The notes: generated from the letters alone by a model not told the origin. Shown: positions 11,801 through 21,858, numbered from the stretch's first letter. The stretch is DNA of 64,000 bases from Trebouxia sp. TZW2008 (GCA_002118135.1 BDIU01000246.1:222007-286006); one strand, 5' to 3'. Translations and numbers: made by a program.

Positions 11801-14194
11801 GATGAATGCAGTTTAAGCCAAAGATTGAGCTTAGAGTATGCTTGATGGGCGCATATGTTGCCATGCCTGTTGCTGTGACCATTGTATTCTTGCATTGAAT
11901 CAGTGAGGCGTAATGTGTCAGTGCACTGAACACTCACAGATCTCAACAGAAGACACTGACAGTCTCTTGCGCAGAAGTATCTGTTGATGATGACACACAC
12001 TCAGCAGCAACACATATGGCATCATAGCCATAACAAGAAGATCCCAATGACAAATTGATCCTGGCAAGTCTTGGCCAAAACAAGTGTCAGAGAGTACTCA
12101 GGCACGTAAGCTGAAGGATCTTACTGAAGTGCAGTCAGCCTCAACAAAGCTCAACAAAACGTGTCATGAAGGGCGCAATGACAAATGAATGCTGACAACT
12201 CCTCATCAAAACAATTCCCAGGAGATGTCAAGGCATGAAAATTTGGAGAATCTTACTGGAATGCAGTCAGCCTCAATGAAGCTCAACAAAACATCTTTGC
12301 TGGCTTCTGAAGGGTCTAAAGTGCCTGCAAAACTCAAATGCGCTGCGTTTGCTGCTGTGCAGTGACTCTTGAGCTCCTCTGACAGGTGAGATGAAGCAGC
12401 CTTGTCTACGCCCTGAACACGTTGGTACAAGCCATGCAGCTTGTAGCAGGCAGTCTCCATTTCTGCAAAAGCCTGCCACCTGCAACCGCGCAGCACATCA
12501 TGGAGTGGCTTCAACATGCGCAACAGAAGTTGACAATGATAAGGCGATCTCTTGAGACATACCTGGCAGAGTGTGTACACTCTACAAAGCAAAGGCTACT
12601 GACCTTTCAGTGTAGCCACCTCTTAACGAGCTGATGTAAATGTGCAGCTGTTTTGCAGTCATGAAACTGCTGACAGTGCTTGACACTGACAAAGTGCTTT
12701 GCTGAGTTGCACCCTGCAGGCCTTATACAGCCTGTATAGCTGAAGCAGGGTGATAAGCTTTCAAGGCAGCCACCTCATGACAAGCAAATGCAAATGTGCA
12801 GTCGGGATGAGGCAGTCCCAGAAATGCCAGCAGAGTTTGCTACTGACAACGTGTTCTGCTGAGTTGCGGCCTACAGTGTGACAAACTATACCAGTCACAG
12901 AAATGCCAGCAGAGTGTGCTACTGACAACGTGTGCTGCTGAGTTGAGGCCTACAGTGTGACAAACCACACCAGTCACAGAAATGCCAGCAGAGTTTGCTA
13001 CTGACAATGTGTTCTGCTGAATTGAGGCCTACAAAGTGCAAAGCTACACCAGGCTGCTGGCCATTCCCTTCTCTGAAGAGCAATATACCAGCCTTGAATC
13101 ATGTGGAGAGCTGAAGCAGGGTGCTGACCTTTCAGTGCAGCAAGATCTTGCCAGGCTGATGCAAATGTCGAGGTGTTTCAGGTGAACCATGCAAGTTCCA
13201 ACATGATATGAAAAGGCGCTCCCCTAAGTTGCATCTTGCAGACCTTGCCTTCAATGCAAAAGCTGAAGCAGGATGCCAACCATTCAGTGCAGCTACACAG
13301 CTAGATCTCTTGCAAAGCTAGACTAATGTGCCCACCTTTCAGTGCAGCTACACAGCTAGGTCTCTTGCAAAGCTAGACTGATGTGCTCACCTTTCTGTGC
13401 AGCCAGGTCTTGCCAGGCTAATGGTGTAGCCTTCTCTCAGTCCAGCCTGATCAGCTGTGATATGCACATCCTGCTGTATTTGCCCTCCACAGTGAAGAAG
13501 TGTGCCTGGCTCAACACCCCGGCAGCCTTTACTGAAAAGACTCTCGACTATGCTCCACAGCTGCTGGGAGCCTGTCACCTCTGCATGACATGCGGTCATT
13601 GGCATCAGCGCTGCCCATAAACGGGTATGTGCAATACAGTAACAGCAGGTGCAGTGACGGTATATTGCACATCATCAGCAATGCCCAGAAAAGATGTGTT
13701 TTAAGCGTCATTAGCAGTGCTCAGAATTGGTGAACAGTGCATAAGTGTTGGAGATGTGCATGCATGCATCATTGATTGTCAGCGAGGATTGAGCATTCAA
13801 GAAGGAGCTGAGTCTGATCAGGCTTCTCAGATACACACAGCAGATCTTGGACACAGCAAACTGCTAGCAGCATGTGATGTGATCATGTGGAAAGTTCATG
13901 AGAGGTGTGATGGCGGAAAGTTTTGCCTGCTGCAAACAGTCGGCTCTGCGTGTCAAGCACAAAGACAGTGAAGCTCTTTTGGTCTGATCTTGATGCTGCA
14001 GAAGGCTGCTGAGCATGCAACGTGCTGATGACACCACTGCTGCTATCTCTGGGGACCATGATACGATTCTCCAATTTGGCTATCTTTCGCCGTAAATTGT
14101 CGATCTGCTGAACTGCGTCTATGTTGACACCGCAACAACTATGGTCGTCCGTTGGAGTTCTAGCTTTCTTGTAAGGACGCTCGTCAGGCTGCAT
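2876..14194 (-). CDS. HECT-type E3 ubiquitin ligase, UPL5-like, with N-terminal ubiquitin-like domain
   Basis: It would transfer ubiquitin from an E2 through a catalytic cysteine to substrates. Supported exons in transcript order are 14194-13927, 13580-13391, 12581-12257, 11559-11158, 10560-10340, 9995-9754, an unresolved stretch, then 9131-8884, 8205-8151, 7325-7163, 6041-5820, 5128-5040, 4663-4442, 3814-3718 and 3054-2876. Phases agree at every joined junction. Exon 1 plus 2 rebuilds a ubiquitin-like fold (FTVFVLDTQSRLF to GYTISLARP) across a GC-AG intron. The HECT domain runs from QYLHELFPDL through GLNVIFKDELGRGSGVMK, RNAGRFAGLALCYR, DFDWFWEMVHGM and LPAGGFAEL; the catalytic Cys is in AHTCFFQLNLP, 32 residues from the C-terminus. 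The known parts give about 970 residues against roughly 870 in Arabidopsis UPL5. Introns are large and full of exon-echo copies. Family certain; orthology to UPL5 inferred; the join between 9754 and 9131 is not solved. Confidence 0.85.
3836..3972 (-). repeat. Exon-echo of the HECT WFW exon (5' boundary)
   Basis: The stretch at about 3920-3960 repeats the start of exon 3814-3718 (reverse complement of CACCATCTCCC..AACCAGTCAAA..CTGCA) together with its acceptor. A weaker partial copy of the acceptor region lies near 3850-3905. Both are in the intron upstream in transcript sense. Confidence 0.6.
4245..4360. repeat. 12-bp tandem repeat in HECT intron
   Basis: About nine imperfect copies of a TGATGCTGCATG-type unit lie inside the intron between exons 4663-4442 and 3814-3718. 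It is a minisatellite with no coding role visible. Confidence 0.85.
5140..5450 (-). repeat. Exon-echo array of HECT exon 5128-5040 (two decoys)
   Basis: Two extra copies of the exon start and acceptor lie upstream in transcript sense, at about 5210-5290 and 5365-5445, with a period near 155 bp. Both read in frame for over 20 codons (DEPVGAGATLHNKQ and DEPIGAGVTLHNKQ against DEPVGAAVTLHNKQ in the exon) and then diverge before a donor. The distal copy has a TAG instead of a CAG acceptor. Confidence 0.8.
6042..6580 (-). repeat. Exon-echo array of HECT exon 6041-5820
   Basis: A copy at about 6262-6115 retains the CAG acceptor and an open frame (LALCYRCPIGIKLSTACLKVMTG, then divergent) but lacks a donor and ends in TGA. 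A second at about 6475-6345 is frameshifted (CYRCIGIKLSTACF). Two short acceptor-region remnants follow at 6480-6580. The period is about 210-220 bp. Confidence 0.8.
7380..8060 (-). repeat. Exon-echo and local repeats upstream of HECT exon 7325-7163
   Basis: The stretch around 7480-7420 repeats the exon start with its TGACAG acceptor but reads in a shifted, degraded frame. Further up, a unit near 7707-7772 recurs at 7887-7955 and partially at 7988-8020 (shared motif ACCAAGCTAG.CAGCAGAA). Confidence 0.6.
8092..8112. repeat. (TA)n microsatellite
   Basis: About ten TA units in a HECT intron, 40 bp from the donor of exon 8205-8151. Confidence 0.9.
8354..8671 (-). repeat. Decayed copies C and D of the HECT N-lobe exon
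   Basis: Copy C starts at about 8610 after an AAG acceptor and reads QYLHEFFPDLKIEARP through VPREKFAARMYTG, but its donor is lost and it runs into copy D. Copy D keeps a donor at 8354 (CACTAG then GTGTGATCC) but is frameshifted. Both derive from the exon ending at 8884. Confidence 0.75.
8672..8818 (-). other. Twin 147-nt exon (copy B) of the HECT N-lobe, possibly mutually exclusive
   Basis: This copy has an acceptor (AAATCAG at 8821-8819 side), a donor (CAACAG then GTGTTATC) and 147 nt between them. That is exactly the length of 9030-8884 measured from the corresponding acceptor in the functional exon. The frame is open throughout (RYLHELFADLSTEGHF to QTDYNR against QYLHELFPDLSLEANF to QIDYTR). 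Either could splice in phase to the exon starting at 8205. It could be an alternative exon or a recent decoy that has not yet decayed. Confidence 0.55.
9150..9310 (-). repeat. Exon-echo of the 5' end of HECT exon 9131-8884
   Basis: The stretch 9310-9225 repeats the exon start including its CAG acceptor (AEDLRPRGV against VEDLKPRGV), but a later indel shifts the frame. It lies upstream in transcript sense. Confidence 0.75.
11581..11667. repeat. (GAGTT/GAGCT)n pentanucleotide repeat
   Basis: About 16 imperfect 5-bp units sit 20 bp upstream, in transcript sense, of the acceptor of HECT exon 11559-11158. Confidence 0.9.
12117..12170 (-). repeat. Exon-echo of the donor end of HECT exon 12581-12257
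   Basis: This stretch repeats 12248-12300, the last part of the exon and its donor (AGTAAGATC against AGTAAGATTC), about 130 bp further downstream in transcript sense. Confidence 0.75.
12600..13390 (-). repeat. Exon-echo array of the donor end of HECT exon 2, plus 75-bp tandem repeat
   Basis: Blocks resembling the 3' end and donor of exon 13580-13391 (plus-strand core ACCTTTC.GTGCAGC) recur near 12600, 12750, 13128, 13275 and 13335, all downstream in transcript sense. Between them 12810-13045 holds three copies of a 75-80 bp unit beginning CAGTC.CAGAAATGCCAGCAG. Confidence 0.75.
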
Positions 14195-14658
14195 GATGGC
14201 TGTTTTACAGCAAAGACGTGCAGCAACACCTGTCAGGCTGAATAATGAGAACTTCGCATGACGACGACTGGTGTAAGTTCGTGCCGCAAGCCAATGCGCG
14301 GATAGCCAGTGTGCAGTGTGTCCCGAAATGCGTGCAAACCCACGTAGTGCGGTTTCTCGTCGCCGCGGGTGATGTCACGCCTGTTCGCGCATTGCTGTGA
14401 GCAGGTCAAGCCTTGCCATACGGTTGCTCAGCCTTGCAGCTTCGCCGGCCCGCGTTGCCAACCAGCGCATCGACTAGGACGTCCAAGTTTGCTGTGGTCG
14501 CACCGAAACCAGGTCTAGGTGCAGGTGAAAATTTTGCCTTGCATGCAATGCATGACATCATGCAGAAGGTTTTGTTTGCCTTTGGCATGGCGGGGTGTAG
14601 ACAACACTTAAACAATTGAAAAGCAGCAGCTTGATGAGCATCAGCTTGCCTGTCGTGC
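14195..14658. promoter_or_regulatory. Divergent intergenic region, HECT ligase / GT90
   Basis: 464 bp separate the two start codons, so the promoters must overlap or abut. No TATA box or repeated motif is convincing. Position is the only evidence. Confidence 0.5.
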
Positions 14659-15813
14659 ATGATTTGTAGGAGGTGCATACGAGCACTTGCATGCTTGTTG
14701 CTGGTTCTCATCCACAGCGTACAAGCTCGCAAAACAAAGCTGCCATTCAGCCATTCTTTTCTGCACAATCGATGCACTGGCCATCGCGCGATATACGAGC
14801 CCCTCATCGAGCACCAATTGGCGCGCTATAGACTCGGAGAACCGCTGTCAGTAACCGAGCTACTGAGCTTAGAGGGCTACAAGAACACAAAGCACCCTCA
14901 GATCCTGTTAGTCGATGGCGGAGTGTCGACCAAAGTGGCGCCATACGGCAATATGCAGACTTACTGGATACCATTGCTCAAAGAACTTGCCGGACGTGCA
15001 CTGCTCCCCGACTTGCTCTTGGCAAGCAATACATGGGATCTTCCAGAGGATGATATAGCACGCCATGGCGGGCCATGGCTTGGCTACTGCAACATACATT
15101 CTCAGTCCACCAATCTGTTGCTGCCGGCTCGCGATCCTGTGAAGACGCGTCTGCGGTGCGGGCCGAATTGTGAACCATTCACAAACCTGGACAAACGTGA
15201 AGCAAAGGCAGTGTTTCTTGGTAGCAGCACAGGCTGGTCATCTGGTCACAGGCATGCTGCAGTAGTGGCTGGAGAGCTGTACAACAAGAGTGTATACAGT
15301 GGATACACCAAACTGACCGATCTACCCCCAGATGTCATAGACAAGGCTGGGCTGTCAAAGTTTCTGAAGCCAAAAATGAGCCTAGCTGAGCAAGTCAAGC
15401 GTTTCAAATACATCCTGAATGCAGATGGCCACTGTGCAGCCTTGCGGCTACGGCAAATGCTGGCTTCAGATTCTGTTGTGCTGTACATAGAGTCAGATCA
15501 GGTGGAATGGTTTTACCCACTGCTAGTTCCCTTTGTACATTACATACCTGTTAGGTATGATGCACAGCATGCACAGGATAATCCTCTACCTGACTTGGAA
15601 GAGAGAATTCTGTGGGCAGAAGCAAATCCTGCACTGGTGGCCAGCATCATACACAATGCCAATCAGTTTGCCTCAACTCACCTGTCTGAACATGCCATGT
15701 TTTGCTATTCGTTTCAGCTGCTTGAGGAGTATGCTCACTTATTCAACGACACTATGGTCCTGCGAGACATTGCCATCAGGAAGCAGTTTACATACAAGCA
15801 TAAGCCAGGTTAA
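14659..15813 (+). CDS. Glycosyltransferase family 90 (CAP10/KDELC-like), intronless
   Basis: GT90 enzymes transfer xylose or glucose in the secretory pathway. The 384-residue frame begins with a short hydrophobic segment (ACLLLVLIHSVQA, residues 10-22) that would act as a signal peptide or anchor. The family core follows: KAVFLGSSTGWSS near residue 180 matches the F.GS.TG motif, and residues 255-300 (KRFKYILNADGHCAALRLR, then SDSVVLYIES, then PFVHYIPVRYD) match the conserved DG..S.R, SVV and HY.PV motifs. It is the only confidently identified gene here without introns, and the only one without nearby exon-echo copies. The start is the first ATG of the frame, 464 bp from the divergent HECT gene. 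The donor and acceptor cannot be told from sequence. Confidence 0.85.
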   Translation: MICRRCIRALACLLLVLIHSVQARKTKLPFSHSFLHNRCTGHRAIYEPLIEHQLARYRLGEPLSVTELLSLEGYKNTKHPQILLVDGGVSTKVAPYGNMQTYWIPLLKELAGRALLPDLLLASNTWDLPEDDIARHGGPWLGYCNIHSQSTNLLLPARDPVKTRLRCGPNCEPFTNLDKREAKAVFLGSSTGWSSGHRHAAVVAGELYNKSVYSGYTKLTDLPPDVIDKAGLSKFLKPKMSLAEQVKRFKYILNADGHCAALRLRQMLASDSVVLYIESDQVEWFYPLLVPFVHYIPVRYDAQHAQDNPLPDLEERILWAEANPALVASIIHNANQFASTHLSEHAMFCYSFQLLEEYAHLFNDTMVLRDIAIRKQFTYKHKPG

Positions 15814-16240
15814 CGAACAACCTGTATAGTGCATGCCAGTGTCTCTGTACAGCATGATTTACTTGCATGCATTACAACCGTCAAAAGCGGTGCTGCAATT
15901 TGACGGCAGACTCGAAAGCATTCCTTGACAACCCTGCTCTGATGCGTGCCCATAGACGGCCGCACAATTCATGCTGACACCGGTTTCCGGTGCCATTAGC
16001 TCAGCTCATGCATCACAACACCAAAAGGCTCGAATTGCATTGCAGAGGCACTGCCGCGGTGCGGCACATGAATACATGCATCATGTTGCACAAATTGCGC
16101 GCTCAGCTGGCGTGTGTGTGCATCAAATGACAGGCTTACTGCATTGCGCCAGCTAATCTCATGAGCTGCAAACCCACAGCAGTCTGCTAAATGGTGATGG
16201 TAGCGACCTATGTGAGGCAGATTGCTTATCACAGTATACG
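15814..16240. other. Intergenic, convergent side of GT90 and DUF819
   Basis: No gene seen. It precedes the array of copied DUF819 3'-end sequence. Confidence 0.4.
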
Positions 16241-16777
16241 TACTCTTGGCCTCTGTCTGACTGCACAGCCAATCGCGGTTCTGATAGCATAGCCCAGCCT
16301 TCCTGTCTCAGTGAGCAATACGCTACAGCTTGCAGCTGCAATTGCACTCAATAGACACTGCCATCATGACGCCCTTAGCCACTGATTGACTGCACAGCGA
16401 ATTGCAGTGTCACCAGCATAGCCAAGGATTCCTATCTGGAAGCCACAGACTTAGGCATCACAGTGATTTTAGCCGTTGGCTGACTGCACAGCCAATTGCA
16501 ATGGCAGCTCCGACAGCCAAGGCTTCCTGTCTGGAAGCCACAGACTTAGGCATCACAGTACTCTGAGCCATGACTGCACAGCCAATCGCAGTCCTAACAG
16601 CATAGCCAAAGCTTCCTGTCCCAGTGAGCAATGCACTGTAGCTTAAAGCTGTGATCAGACTCAAGATGATAGACACCAGCATCTTAACAATCTTGGCCAC
16701 TGACTGACTGGCCAAGGCTTCCTGGCTTGCTGTAGCTGCAGCCACTGGCCTCAAACTAGTACCAGTAAATAAAGGCA
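16241..16777 (-). repeat. Exon-echo array of the DUF819 last exon in the 3' flank
   Basis: About five decayed copies of the end of the last exon, including the stop region (plus-strand core TGACTGCACAGCCAAT.GCAGT and AGCCAAGGCTTCCTGT), lie beyond the stop at about 16249-16331, 16366-16440, 16466-16532, 16557-16640 and 16690-16730. Several include the sequence that follows the functional stop. Confidence 0.8.
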
Positions 16778-19700
16778 TCACAACACCCTTAGCCACTGAC
16801 TGACTGCACAGCCAATGGCAGTCCCAATAGCATAGCCAAGGCTTCCTGTTAGCATTGCAGGCCGCACCATATTGGGCCAACCCCTGGAAGCTGCCATGGC
16901 AGCTGCTGTTGCTGGGCCGCCAATATTTGCATTGGACGCTGTTAGAACGACCTGTATAGGTAGCATTTTGACTAAGACCGAACGCCAAGCTTTGGCAACA
17001 GGCTGATTTGCACAGGCAGCCAAGCCAGCCAGCACATCACCTCCAGAAAGTGATACCAAAAGCGAGCAGCAAGCAAGCAAAACAACTTATGCAAGAAGAC
17101 TGACCTGCATAGGCAAGCCAGCCAGCACATAGCCACCAAGAATAATGACAGTCAAGTGCACTCCCAGCTGAATGGCAATGAAAGCCGTAAGCCAGCCAGT
17201 GCCCCAGAGGGCAGTAAGGGAACCTGCCCCTGCCCCAATGGTGGCGAAGAACAGCAGCATCAGAGCTCCTCCCACTGCCTCAGCACCTGCAGTAAAATAT
17301 GGAACAGAGGTCTTGGATCAGTCAATAGAAACTTCAGGTAGCCAGTGCCCCAGAGGGCTGAAAAAGAACCTGCTCCTGCCCCTATGGTGACAAAAAACAG
17401 CAGCATCAGAGCTCCTCCCACTGCCTCAGCACCTGCAGTCAAATTTGGGACAGACTTTTTGGATGGGTTGAGTGAGCTGTCAGCCATACAGTGCCCCAAA
17501 GGGCTGAAAAGAAAACTGCTCTTATGGTGGCAAAGAACAGCAGCATCAGAGCTTCTCGCACTGCCTCTGGACCTGCAACAAAACATGTGATGGGTGTCTT
17601 GGATCAGTCAATACAAACTTCAGGTAGCCAGTGCCCTACAGGGCTGAAAAGAGAACATGCCCCTGCCCTTCTGGTGGCAAGGAATAGCAGCATCAGACCT
17701 CCTCCCCCTGCCTCAGCACCTGCAGTGAAATACAGGACAGCTTGGATCAGTCAGTCAGTTGAGCTGGTAGCCAGCTGGTGCGCTAGAGGGCTGAAAAGGA
17801 ACCTGCTCCTGCCCCAATGGTGGCAAAGAACGACGGTATCCAAGCTCCTCCTGTTGCCTCTGCGCCTGCAACAAAACATGTGACAGGTGTCTTGGATGAG
17901 TCAATAGAAACTTCAGAAAGCCAGTGCCCTACAGGGCTGAAAGAGAACCTGCCCCTGCGCCTATGTTGGCAAAAACAGCAGCATCAGACCTCCTCCCAGT
18001 GCCTCTGCATCTGCAGTAAAATATAGAACAGATTTCTTGGATCGGTCAGTTGAGCTGGCAGCCAGTGAGTGCCCTGGGCTGAAAGGGAACGCGACCCTGC
18101 TCCCTATCGTGGCAAAGAACAACAACATCAAAGCTCCTCCCGTTGCCTCTGCGCCTGCAGTCAACATAGAACAGATTTCTTGGCACAACTTGTCGCACTG
18201 TTCACTGCTCATGGTGATATGCTCAACATTCAAGGCTGCTTGAGCTGTAGGCTCCTCACAAAACTGTAACATAAGCCTTGTCAAGTCAGCGTGTGTCACA
18301 CGCGCCTTGATTTTGCCTACCTCTGAATGGTGAGGAGGCATTTTGACCAGCTTTAGCGTTGACAGCGCTACCCACGGATGCAAAGACAGACGCCACAACA
18401 GCCATAGCTGCAAGATTGATGCTGGGCAACCCTAGAGCGCTGGCCAAACCCTCTCCCAGGGCGCAAGCAGCCACGCCAAACGCAAGCGACAGCGCTATGC
18501 TCTCCACTGTTGGAGCAGCTGCAACAGCAGCTGATGACACACTGGCTGCCACAGTGGCAACTGCAGTGCCTGTGCTGGCTGCTGTGTCAGACAAATGTCC
18601 TGCAGCACATCAGCATGGCATCTTCATCAACAGCATGTCAGCACTGGATGTCATACTTCTCAGGGTTCAGAGACGTCGTGACGTAGTGCATTGGCAGCAA
18701 CGTGTTCCTTTGATGTGTAGACATATCAGTAAGGATTTGCACTGGTTGCAGAACTCAAATTTGATTGGCATTTACATCGCATACTGTGGATGCTCAATGC
18801 ATGGGAAGCAAACATGGTGCAAGCAACACAAGCCTTGACCCTTGCATGTCATCACGGCTGCCAGACCTTCAAGATCTTTCTCCTGAACTGCAAAAGTGCT
18901 GTGCTTGACACGTAGCTGAAGCTGTTTTGGCATTTCCATGCTACCTTTGGCTGGAATGACCATGGTAGCTTCAAGCAACACACGCCGTGACCAGTGCATA
19001 CAACAATTGTCACCAAACCTTCATGACCTTTCTCCTTTGAACAGCAAAAGTGCTGTGCTTGAGACGTAGCTGAAGCTGTTTTGGCAATTTTCACATTACC
19101 TTTAGCTGGAATGACCATGACTGCTTCAAGCAACACAAGCTGTGGCTAATGCGTGTCATAATCCTCACCGCACCTTCATGATCCGCCTCATGAACAGAAA
19201 CTGTGCTGTTCTTGACATCCACAGAGGCAGGCTCAGTTGCTGTGGCAGAAGCTTTTTCCATGGTAGCTGTGGCCGGGATGATCATGATAGCTGTCAGGTA
19301 GGCAGCCATGGCAATATTGTCTGCTGCCATACTGGCGGCCAACAGAGGTCCAGGAGTCAGTCCCAGGGACTGTGACACAGCCGCAAAGTTGACTGAGCCC
19401 CCTATGTAGCTTGCACACAAGGCCGAAGCAATCTGCATCAAGCCAAAAGAGAGCCTCAGATTTGCAGAATGGCTTGGTTACACATGAGTAAAGTTTGCTG
19501 AGAAAGAAAGCAGCAATCTCTTGCAAATGGGGTCTGGTAGAACCCAAGAAAAAGTACAGTTTGAGGGTACAATGCAGTGCAAGCTATCAAGTGCCTCCAT
19601 TGGCTCATATGGAGGTCTAATTTATCGTGCAGGATGTGAACGTTAACAATTTGATGGGGCTTGTGATGAATGGGTGATGAACGGCGATTTGCTGATGGTG

Positions 19701-21368
19701 ATCAACACTCAGCCAGGCTAGGCAGAAGCAGCTGGCAAGATATCAACACAACATACAGGATGCATGTCCAGGCACAGCATGCATGCTGGAAAGCATGTGC
19801 AGCCTTGTGCATTTGACAAGCTGCCAGATATGCTGACAAGACAAACTCAAGCTGCAGCTGACAAAACAATGGCTGTTCAAGACTGACCTTCCAGCCATCA
19901 GTGCCAAGCCGCGAGCCAAGCAGTAGCCAAGCAACAACGGTGCCAATGACTGACCCGACCGTTCCAATCACAAAAGCGCCAAAGGTACTGCTTGCTGCGC
20001 TGAAGAGCCTGCACAGCATTGCCAAATGCTTTGCAAGATGACTGAGGCAAGTTTGAGGTAGTGTCATGGCTAAGCTGACATTTAAGCAGCTTACTGCGCA
20101 TGCAGCTCAAAGCATGACCACCCAAGAAGTCTGCATGCATGCAGCTTAAAGCGTGACCATGCAAGAGCACCCATTCACACAGACATTGACCCTGCAAATG
20201 GGATTTTCGCAGGGGTGAAGACGCATTGTATAGCTGCATTGCACAAGTGCGTCAGGCCTCACAGGCAGTGCTGCAACACATTGGGCTCCCCGTCTTTCAG
20301 GTGTGTACTTGCACTGGTAAAGCTGCAGATCTGCCTGACAAGCAAATTATTTGTGCTGGATTTGGAGGACACAAGAGCAAGAGCATGATGATGCAGCAAG
20401 TCCAATTCGCCTTTTCTTGGAATTTGCTTCTTCTTTGAGGCAAGGTCCGGTCAGCTGCCCTTGGTCGCCAGACACATTCACCTGTGCTTTCTAGCTAGGA
20501 AAGCCAATGAGCCACATCTGACACCCTACCCAGAACTGTAAACTCTACTGATTGATTGATCGATTGATTGATTGATCGATTGGTCGATCGATCGATCGAT
20601 TGTTTGGAAGGACAAAAACTCACTGCCGCAGATCAGACTCTAGAAGGTACAGTGCTGCCCCAAGAGGCATGGCATATGTCCAGATCACATCATACTCTGA
20701 GCAAGAAGTTGGCAGCACTCCAGCAGCTGACAGCAGTAGTGCCAAAAGCAGAGACAGAAGCGGGGCAGATAGTGCTTTTCCAAATTGAGTCCTCTGCTCA
20801 AGAACCTACAGCAACACATGGCAGCAAGTCACAGCAGGCACAAGCACAACAGCAAGCATGAAAACAATTGTTGAGAAAGCCTAGGAACGAGCAGATAATG
20901 CTGGACCAAACTTAGTCCTGTGCTCAAGAACCTGTGTCAAGACAGTGACATCAAAGTACAGCAGACACAAGCACAGCAGCAAGTTGCGGAGAATACATGT
21001 TGAGAAGGTCCAAAGAGGCAGGCAGAATGTCTAGGAAGAGCAGTGGCTAGGCAACAGCACACCTGACCACCTGCTGCACAAGCTGACAAAGCAGCCCACA
21101 AGGGCCACCCCTCCTGGACCAAGGGTGTTGCTGCCAAGGCTCGCCAAGGTTGGCGACAGTGCCAGCGCCGCAGCCGCTTGAGTGATGTCAAAGCAACAGG
21201 TGTGTGCGACCTCTGCGGAGCGTAGGTTGCTGGGCTGGGAGTACTACGTTGGCGCCTGTCGCCTAGGACACTTCTGTGCAAGCAGTGGCGTGCACGCGAG
21301 GTAACACCTGACTCCTGACTGCACCGAAGCACCTTCAGATGACTGCAACTGGCTGTTGCGGTCGCCAT
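16778..21368 (-). CDS. DUF819-family polytopic membrane protein, probably plastid-targeted
   Basis: The role is unknown; plant relatives are predicted plastid membrane proteins and bacterial ones look like transporters. Seven exons: 21368-21063, 20793-20624, 20008-19888, 19432-19174, 18599-18372, 17286-17105, 17002-16778. All phases match and the product is 496 residues. Exon 1 gives a basic, Ser/Ala-rich transit-like start. Family landmarks follow in order: RTQFGKALSAPLLSLLL, YDVIWTYAMPL with ESDLRQ, GAFVIGTVGSVIGTVVAW, SYIGGSVNFAAVSQSLGL with AADNIAMAAYLTA, ALSLAFGVAACALGEGL, GGALMLLFFATIGAGAGS, and the signature TASNANIGGPATAAAMA. Roughly ten hydrophobic segments are visible. The insert after TAIMIIPAT is a low-complexity Ala/Thr/Val linker. 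At least four of the seven exons have decayed copies beside them. Family assignment is strong; plastid location is inferred. Confidence 0.88.
17338..18160 (-). repeat. Six-copy exon-echo array of DUF819 exon 17286-17105
   Basis: Six upstream copies of the exon's first 90-100 nt with acceptor end at 17432, 17572, 17719, 17865, 18010 and 18155; the functional one is at 17286. The spacing is 146, 140, 147, 146, 145 and 145 bp. Each repeats GGALMLLF-type coding plus CTGCAG acceptor and is truncated before the transmembrane continuation (WLTAFIAIQLG) found only in the functional exon. Confidence 0.9.
18845..19140 (-). repeat. Exon-echo array of the donor end of DUF819 exon 19432-19174
   Basis: Two copies, at about 18862-18985 and 19010-19135, of the exon's last 110 nt and donor lie downstream in transcript sense, with a period near 155 bp. 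Shared plus-strand core: CTGAAGCTGTTTTGGCA and TGGAATGACCATG. Confidence 0.8.
20549..20602. repeat. (GATT/GATC)n tetranucleotide repeat
   Basis: About 13 units of GATT or GATC sit 22 bp beyond the donor of DUF819 exon 20793-20624. Confidence 0.9.
20860..21010 (-). repeat. Exon-echo of the 5' end of DUF819 exon 20793-20624
   Basis: The stretch repeats 20750-20855 (plus-strand core CTCAAGAACCT and ACAAGCACA.CAGCAAG), including the acceptor and upstream tract. It is degraded in the coding part. Confidence 0.7.
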
Positions 21369-21858
21369 GCGAGGTCATCAGTTTCGATAAGATCTGCCAC
21401 AGTCGAGCTCGCGCTTTGGCTCACACATGCTGTCAAACGGCATCAGCCGGGACTTGCCAGCAGGTTCTACGCAATGCCCCCTGCAACTGCGCTTCGGCGT
21501 CAACATTTCTGGCCGTTTGCCATGGCATGCATGCTGCGAGATCAGTTCCAAGCGCTCTGCGTAATTCAAGCTTAAACGAGCCGTTGTCAGAAGTTTGGTG
21601 TGTCTGCTACATCCAGATTGCTGCTCGTCGCGCTGACCGCTTAGGTGCGCAGCATCACAATCAGCGCCCTCAAGCTCACACGCCTGCGCAAAGCCATCCA
21701 CCAGCAGGAGCTGATTCCGCTCCATCTGAGCACCCTCGAGCACCCTCGAGCTAGCAACGATCCTCCTCAGCAAACACAGCGCATCGTCCTGACAGTGTGC
21801 AGAAGCTTTATAATTCCTGGACAGAGGCAACTAGGGCAGCTGCTAGCGCGAAGGTTCA
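21369..21858. promoter_or_regulatory. Divergent intergenic region, DUF819 / carrier
   Basis: 490 bp separate the two proposed start codons. Position implies a shared or back-to-back promoter. If the carrier starts at a later ATG the region is larger. Confidence 0.45.

Noticed and set aside
16241..18160. Assembly error as the cause of the arrays
   Set aside because: Units differ from each other by many substitutions and have different ends, which collapsed or duplicated reads would not produce; resequencing would still be the final test.
18359..18838. 159-residue plus-strand open frame
   Set aside because: It is antisense to DUF819 exon 18599-18372, whose minus-strand frame matches a known family and splices in phase.
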